DNA from: Calendula officinalis
Lineage: Eukaryota; Streptophyta; Magnoliopsida; Asterales; Asteraceae
Direction of reading: 5' to 3'
Assembly (NCBI GenBank): GCA_963853835.1
Contig: OY970825.1
Coordinates: 31,744,835 to 31,808,834, forward strand
Length of the DNA: 64,000 nt
Both the position numbers and the translations under genes were made by a program. This document shows, one piece after another, positions 58,896 to 64,000 of the stretch. The notes under the pieces are model-generated. The model worked only from the letters and a program-made list of their open reading frames with translations, did no database searches and was not told where the DNA came from. Position 1 is the first letter of the stretch. Each line of letters opens with the position of its first letter.

Positions 58896-60287
58896 TGTAA
58901 CACCTCAAATTTAATGCCAAATGTTGGCCAAAATAAAACATTTTATAAATAGAAGAACATCCCCAATTTAGATTTACAAAAACCATGGTATGAAATCAGA
59001 GTATAAAAGTAGGTGTTACAAAATAGATCATCACCAAGCTAAGACAAAATCCAATCTAGTGTTCTTCTATTCTAGGTCCCGCATCTCTATCCATGCGTAC
59101 CTAAACCTTCGATCCCGAACCTGAGTACATAGCAAAAACAAACAAGGAGTACGTGAGACAAAAACGTCTCGTGAGATACATGGGTTTAGACCCATTAATA
59201 ATAATAAACGTTAACCAAGTAATCAACACAGGTAATTCCGTCCATCTATATAGTCACCCTATGGTGACTCCAACCTTGCTTTCCTAGCAACACATATCTA
59301 GTTATCGGGTTGCCCCCGAGCTAACTAGCAACACTAACGTGCCCAACTATCGGGTTGCCCCCGAACTAGCTAAAAGCACCCATAAATCCAACTATCGGGT
59401 TGCCCCCGAACTAGCTAGAAACACTATCCTATCTAACTATCGGGTTGCCCCCGAACTAGTTAGAAACATCACCATGTCTAGTTATCGGGTTGCCCCCGAA
59501 CTAACTAGCATCACGTCATCTCGTTCTCACCATAACTCAAAGGTTATGCCAATCTAGCTCTCGGCTATCACATTCATCAACAAACCAGTTAGTTAATTAT
59601 TAACAATAATTCACAACTAACTACACAACTATAAGTCTACTCAATTAAGCAATTAGACCGTACATAAGTATAAAACAATGTATTTCAAGGGCTATGTACT
59701 CAGTAAAGTCTACACGTACTCACCTTAGCAATAAAGATGCTCCAACTGTGTTCTTGACACCAAAGCTCTTGCTTCACAATTTCACCGACTTTCCAAGATG
59801 TCACCGAAAGCCTTTAATCTTCCTCTAGGAGTGAAATCTACCAAAGATTTGTGAAGAAATCAACCCAAACCAGCTGCTATGCTCACAAATCGCCAAGAGA
59901 GAAAACTAGGGTTTTACTTTGCAATAAATGAGCTCAAACCCGTCTTTAATGCTGCACGTCCAAACTTCGCGACGCGAAGTAGTTCGCGTCGCTAACTTCA
60001 CAAATCATACGCCAACTTAACGATCGTTAACCCCATCGCGAATACTTAGCGACCCATGGCCAAACTCCCTGGAGTTAGTTCCCGATCGCGAACAATAGTT
60101 CGCGTCGCGAACTCCTAACGGCAGCAAGGCTGCACTTTTCATCAAGTGTCTTGACCCGATTTCGCCCATAACTTTCTCGTACGGTGTCCAAACGACACGA
60201 AACCAATTTCCACGTGTTTTATATGATTTATCCATAATTATCATATTTTTACATATTTTATTTATTCACAAATTTCGGGTCGTTACA
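58896..60287 (-). repeat. 3' LTR of Gypsy H
   Basis: On the minus strand it runs from TGTAACGACCCGAAA to GAGGTGTTACA, 1392 bp, like the G1 LTR. It contains the CpG-rich palindromes (59964-60115), a five-unit hairpin array (59298-59508) and a GAGAC...GTCTC hairpin (59155-59170). A polypurine stretch (rc of 60289-60303) precedes it. Confidence 0.92.
59298..59508 (-). repeat. Five-unit hairpin array in H LTR
   Basis: There are five units 45 bases apart. Each has the core TCGGGGGCAACCCGA (minus strand) inside a variable 7-bp stem: CTAGTTA/TAACTAG (units 1 and 5), CTAACTA/TAGTTAG (unit 4), CTAGCTA/TAGTTGG and TTAGCTA/TAGTTGG (units 3 and 2, with G-U pairs). A G and one more base are bulged before the core. 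Confidence 0.85.
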
Positions 60288-60299
60288 ACTATCTACCCC

Positions 60300-63200
60300 T
60301 TAAGAAGATTCCGTCCTCGGAATCTCATCATAGTTCACGAAATCCGGGTACCTCTTCCGAATCTCGTCCTTGACTTCCCAAGTCAAATTCGGCCCAAGTG
60401 AATGCTTCCACTTGACCAACACCAACTCGATCTCCTTATTCCGAAGCTTCTTTGTTTTCGTTTCTAATATAGCCTCGGGCTCCTCAATCAACCGATTCGG
60501 GCCGTCAACCCGCAACTCTTGCAATGGAATAATATTTTCAACTTCCCCGATAAACTTCTTCAAATAACTCACGTGAAAGGTGTCATGCACACCTTGAAGC
60601 TCGGGTGGAAGTTCCAACTTAAAAGCTTGAAGCCCGACCCGTTTCAATATTTTAAACGGTCCAACATACCTTGGACTTAATTTCCCTTTCTTACCAAACC
60701 GCATTACACCTTTCCAAGGTGACACTTTCAACATCACCATATCACCGACATCCAAGTCGTATGGTCTTTTCTTCAAACCCGAGTAACTTCGTTGTCTATC
60801 TTGGGCGACTTTCATGTTGTTTTGAATAATACCAATCTTTTCATTCGTCACTCTCACGATCTCGGGACCCGTGAGTTTCGTCTCTCCCGCTTCCAACCAA
60901 CAAGATGGAGTTCTACATTTCCTTCCATACAACGCCTCATAAGGCGGCATCTTAATAGTCGAGTGATAGCTATTATTATACGAGAACTCGACTAACGGTA
61001 AATGTTCATCCCATTTACCACCGAAATCCAACCCACACGATCTCAACATATCTTCAACCGTTTGAATTGTTCTTTCACTTTGACCGTCGGTTTGCGGGTG
61101 ATAAGCCGTGCTCAACCGCAACTTTGTACCCAACTCTTCTTGTAAAGATCGCCAAAATCTCGAGGTAAACCTCGCGTCTCTATCGGATACAATCGATAAC
61201 GGAACCCCGTGGAGTCGAACCACTTCATCAACATACAACTTAGCCAACTTCTCAAGTGGAAATGTTTCCCGAATTGCTAAAAATAACGCACTTTTGGTCA
61301 ACCGGTCAACTATGACCCAAATGGCATCGTGACCTCTACTCGTCTTCGGTAAACCCACTATGAAATCCATAGTTATATCTTCCCACTTCCCGGCCGGTAC
61401 GACTAAGGATTGAGCTACCCCATACGGTACTTGATGCTCGGCTTTCACTTGTGCACACGTGGCACACTTAGAGATGTACTTGGCCACTCTCGTCTTCATT
61501 CCGGGCCACCAATAAACCCGTTTCACATCTTGGTACGTCTTTGTACTTCCCGGGTGAATCGAATACTTCGATTTGTGCACATCATACAACAACTCTTTTC
61601 GGATGCCACCGAACTTAGGAACCCAAATACGACCACCTACGGTCTTCAACCCTTGTGCATTTTCGAGAAAATGTTGGTTCTTGCCTAACCGTTCTTGTCT
61701 TAACTCGTCTCTTCCCATAACCTCCCGTTGGGCAATCTTGATTCTTTCAATAATACTCGAGACGACTTCTATTCGTGATAAAATTCCCCGGTTCGGTTTT
61801 TCATATACCTTTCGGCTCAAGGCGTCGGCCACCACATTCGCCTTACCCGCGTGATACACAATTTCACAATCATAGTCGGCTATCAACTCGATCCACCTTC
61901 TTTGTCGCATATTTAGGTCTTTTTGAGTAAACACGTATTGTAGACTTTTGTGATCCGTGTACAACGTACACCGAGTACCATACAAATAATGTCTCCACAA
62001 CTTTAAGGCAAATAAAATCGCCGCCAATTCCAAGTCGTGTGTCGTGTACCGTAATTCCGCATTCTTCAATTGTCGCGAGGCATACGCGATCACTTTACCT
62101 CTTTGCATCAACACACAACCGAGCCCTTGATTCGAAGCATCGCTAAAAACCACCAAATCTTCCATACCATCCGGTAACGTAAGGATCGGTGCGTTACATA
62201 ACTTTTCTTTTAACAATTTAAACGCCTCTTCTTGCTTCTTCTACCACACAAACTTCTCACTTTTTCTCGTTAACTTCGTGAGTGGAATTGCGATTCTCGA
62301 GAAATCTTGTATAAATCTTCGGTAATAACCGGCTAATCCAAGAAAACTTCTAACCTCGGTAGGAGTCCTCGGAGGCTCCCAATTTGACACCGCTTCAATC
62401 TTTGACGGATCAACCTTAATACCATCACACGTCACCACGTGACCTAAGAATTGCACTTCCCGCAACCAAAACTCACACTTCGAGAATTTTGCATACAATT
62501 TCTCCCGTTTTAACACATCCAACACAAGCCTCAAATGACTTTCGTGTTCTTCTTCGGTTTTCGAATAAATCAAAATGTCGTCAATAAACACGATCAAAAA
62601 CTTATCAAGAAACGGTTTACAAACCCGATTCATCAAATCCATAAAAATAGCCGGTGCGTTGGTAAGACCAAACGGCATTACTAGAAATTCATAATGACCA
62701 TAACGTGTACGAAAAGCCGTCTTCTCGGTGTCGCCTTCTTTCACCCGAACTTGGTGATAACCCGACCTCAAATCGATCTTTGAGAAATAACTAGCACCTT
62801 GCAATTGGTCGAATAAGTCATCAATTCTCGGCAACGGGTAACGGTTCTTAATAGTTACCTTATTCAATTCCCGGTAGTCGATACACATTCTCATCGACCC
62901 GTCTTTCTTCTTAACAAATAACACCGGTGCACCCCATGGTGACGAACTCGGACGAATAAAACCTTTATCTAGCAAATCTTGCAATTGAGTCATCAATTCC
63001 CGCATCTCGGTGGGAGCTAAACGATAGGGAGCACGAGCAATCGGCGTCGCCCCCGGAACTAAATCAATTTTAAATTCGACTTGTCTCTCCGGTGGCAAGC
63101 CGGGCAAGTCATCGGGAAATACCTCGGGGAAATCCCGAATAATTTTTACACTATCCATTGTCTTCTTTTCTTTTCGGCCATCTAACACATATGCAATAAA

Positions 63201-64000
63201 CGATGCACAACCTTTCGATATACTTTTCCTCGCCTTAATGGCGGTAATCACATTAGGCATGTGATGTCGTTTCTCCCCATACACATACACTTTCTCATTC
63301 TCGGGTGTCCTAATCGACACAATCTTCTTTCCACACAGAATCTTGGCTTGGTGCATACCCAGCCAATCCATACCGATAACCACATCAAACGCCCTAATTC
63401 CCATGGGCAACAAATCTACCTTAAACTTTCTACCGTCTATCTCTATTTCACAATTTCTATAAATACATTCAACCATAGACGTTTTCCCGTCGGCTACTTC
63501 TATTTCATAAACCTCATCTAACATCTCGGACGGCACATTCAATTTACAACCGAACTCATAAGACACAAACGAATAATTAGAACCCGAATCAAACAAAATA
63601 TGAGTTGGCAAGGAGTTAATGAATAGAGTACCTGACACCACATCGTGTGCCTCCTTCGCCTCCTCTCGGGTGAGTTGGAAGGATCGCCCCTTCACCTTCG
63701 CCGGTTCCACTTTCTTTTGAGCCGTGGACACCATTGATTCAATTCCCTTCTTTGGGCACACATTGCTATAGTGCCCCTTCTCGTGACACGAGAAACATTC
63801 AACATCGGCCAACGACTTGACCTTACAATCCCGGGCTACATGCCCCGGTCTACCACAACTAAAGCAAGACCTCGATCCACTTCGGCACTCGCCGGTATGA
63901 TTTTTCCCGCATTTCTTGCACGGGCCAACACTTCCTTGTTTAGAGAAGCTCGAAGTGAACTTCCCCTTTTTGAACGAACTAGAGCCGCTCTCCGCTTTCC
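60300..64000 (-). pseudogene. H Gag-Pol, nearly intact, one stop, 5' end outside window
   Basis: One minus-strand frame runs from the window edge to a stop at 60300-60302, broken only by TAG at 62241-62243. In order: three zinc knuckles (CKKCGKNHTGEC, CFSCGRPGHVARDC, CFSCHEKGHYSNVC) at about 63770-63920; protease ILFDSGSNYSFV near 63570; RT with intact FIDDILIYSK near 62575; RNase H (VVFSDASNQGLGCVLMQRGK, LYTDHKSL); integrase zinc region (CATCAQVKAEHQ), DDE core (TMDFIVGLP, SDRDARF, PQTDGQSERTIQ), and a chromodomain-like end (RNKEIELVLVKWKHSLGPNLTWE). The stop lies between RT and RNase H. Chromodomains in this family are thought to guide insertion into heterochromatin. Confidence 0.92.

Larger units (their letters stand above)
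58896..64000 (-). mobile_element. Gypsy element H (chromovirus, Tekay-like), partial
   Basis: 3' LTR, polypurine tract and gag-pol are on the minus strand; the 5' LTR lies outside. The order of protease, RT, RNase H, integrase and a C-terminal chromodomain-like region places it with chromoviruses. It is inserted in Copia C. Confidence 0.9.

Noticed and set aside
59298..59508. Regularly spaced repeats resembling a CRISPR array
   Set aside because: The repeats lie in a plant LTR, spacers are short and related to each other, and no cas genes exist. They are better explained as an LTR hairpin array.

Overview
The window is nuclear DNA of a flowering plant, almost certainly a eudicot. It is AT-rich, has one intron-containing cytosolic ribosomal gene with telo-box/site II promoter motifs, and is otherwise filled with nested Copia and Gypsy LTR retrotransposons and MITEs. 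The retroelement mix would suit Asteraceae, but nothing in the sequence proves that family. No tRNA, rRNA or second host gene was recognised.

Layout. 1-6497 is a small gene island: a hAT-type MITE (146-823), the 60S acidic ribosomal protein P0 gene on the minus strand (1211-2711, five exons), its promoter, further MITEs (one containing a Stowaway) and AT-rich spacer. From 6498 to the end is one retrotransposon nest. A Gypsy chromovirus-type element, here called gypsy-I, is the oldest frame: its 5' LTR is split into 6498-6997 and 25268-26487, and its gag (26679-27503) and pol (36252-38546) are decayed. The split is caused by Copia element A (6998-25267, minus, TSD ATCTT), which itself carries an LTR-like insert K (13794-15927, TSD ATTTC) and Gypsy element G1 (16100-23925, TSD GGTTC). 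Between gypsy-I gag and pol lies Copia element B (27504-36251), a truncated tandem with a shared LTR. After gypsy-I pol comes Copia C (minus, 38547-40399 and 57966-58895). C is interrupted by SIRE-like Copia D (40400-57965, TSD AAATT), whose reverse transcriptase is interrupted by Copia E (44507-51904, TSD TAAAT). C is also interrupted by Gypsy H (58896 to beyond 64000, minus), the best preserved gag-pol.

How it works together. D and H encode, or recently encoded, protease, integrase, RT and RNase H. A, B and G1 keep LTRs and gag but no pol, and E keeps intact LTRs around a decayed pol, so these four probably moved using enzymes made elsewhere. D also has a third ORF after pol that reads through one in-phase GT-AG intron.

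The most interesting signals are structural. The LTRs of G1 and H each hold arrays of five short hairpins: the apical part is constant, a G is bulged, and the outer stem differs from unit to unit yet stays self-complementary. The Copia A/B/C family has nested hairpin arrays with compensatory stem changes in its leader and a hairpin-dense zone after gag. All pairings and coordinates were read by eye.
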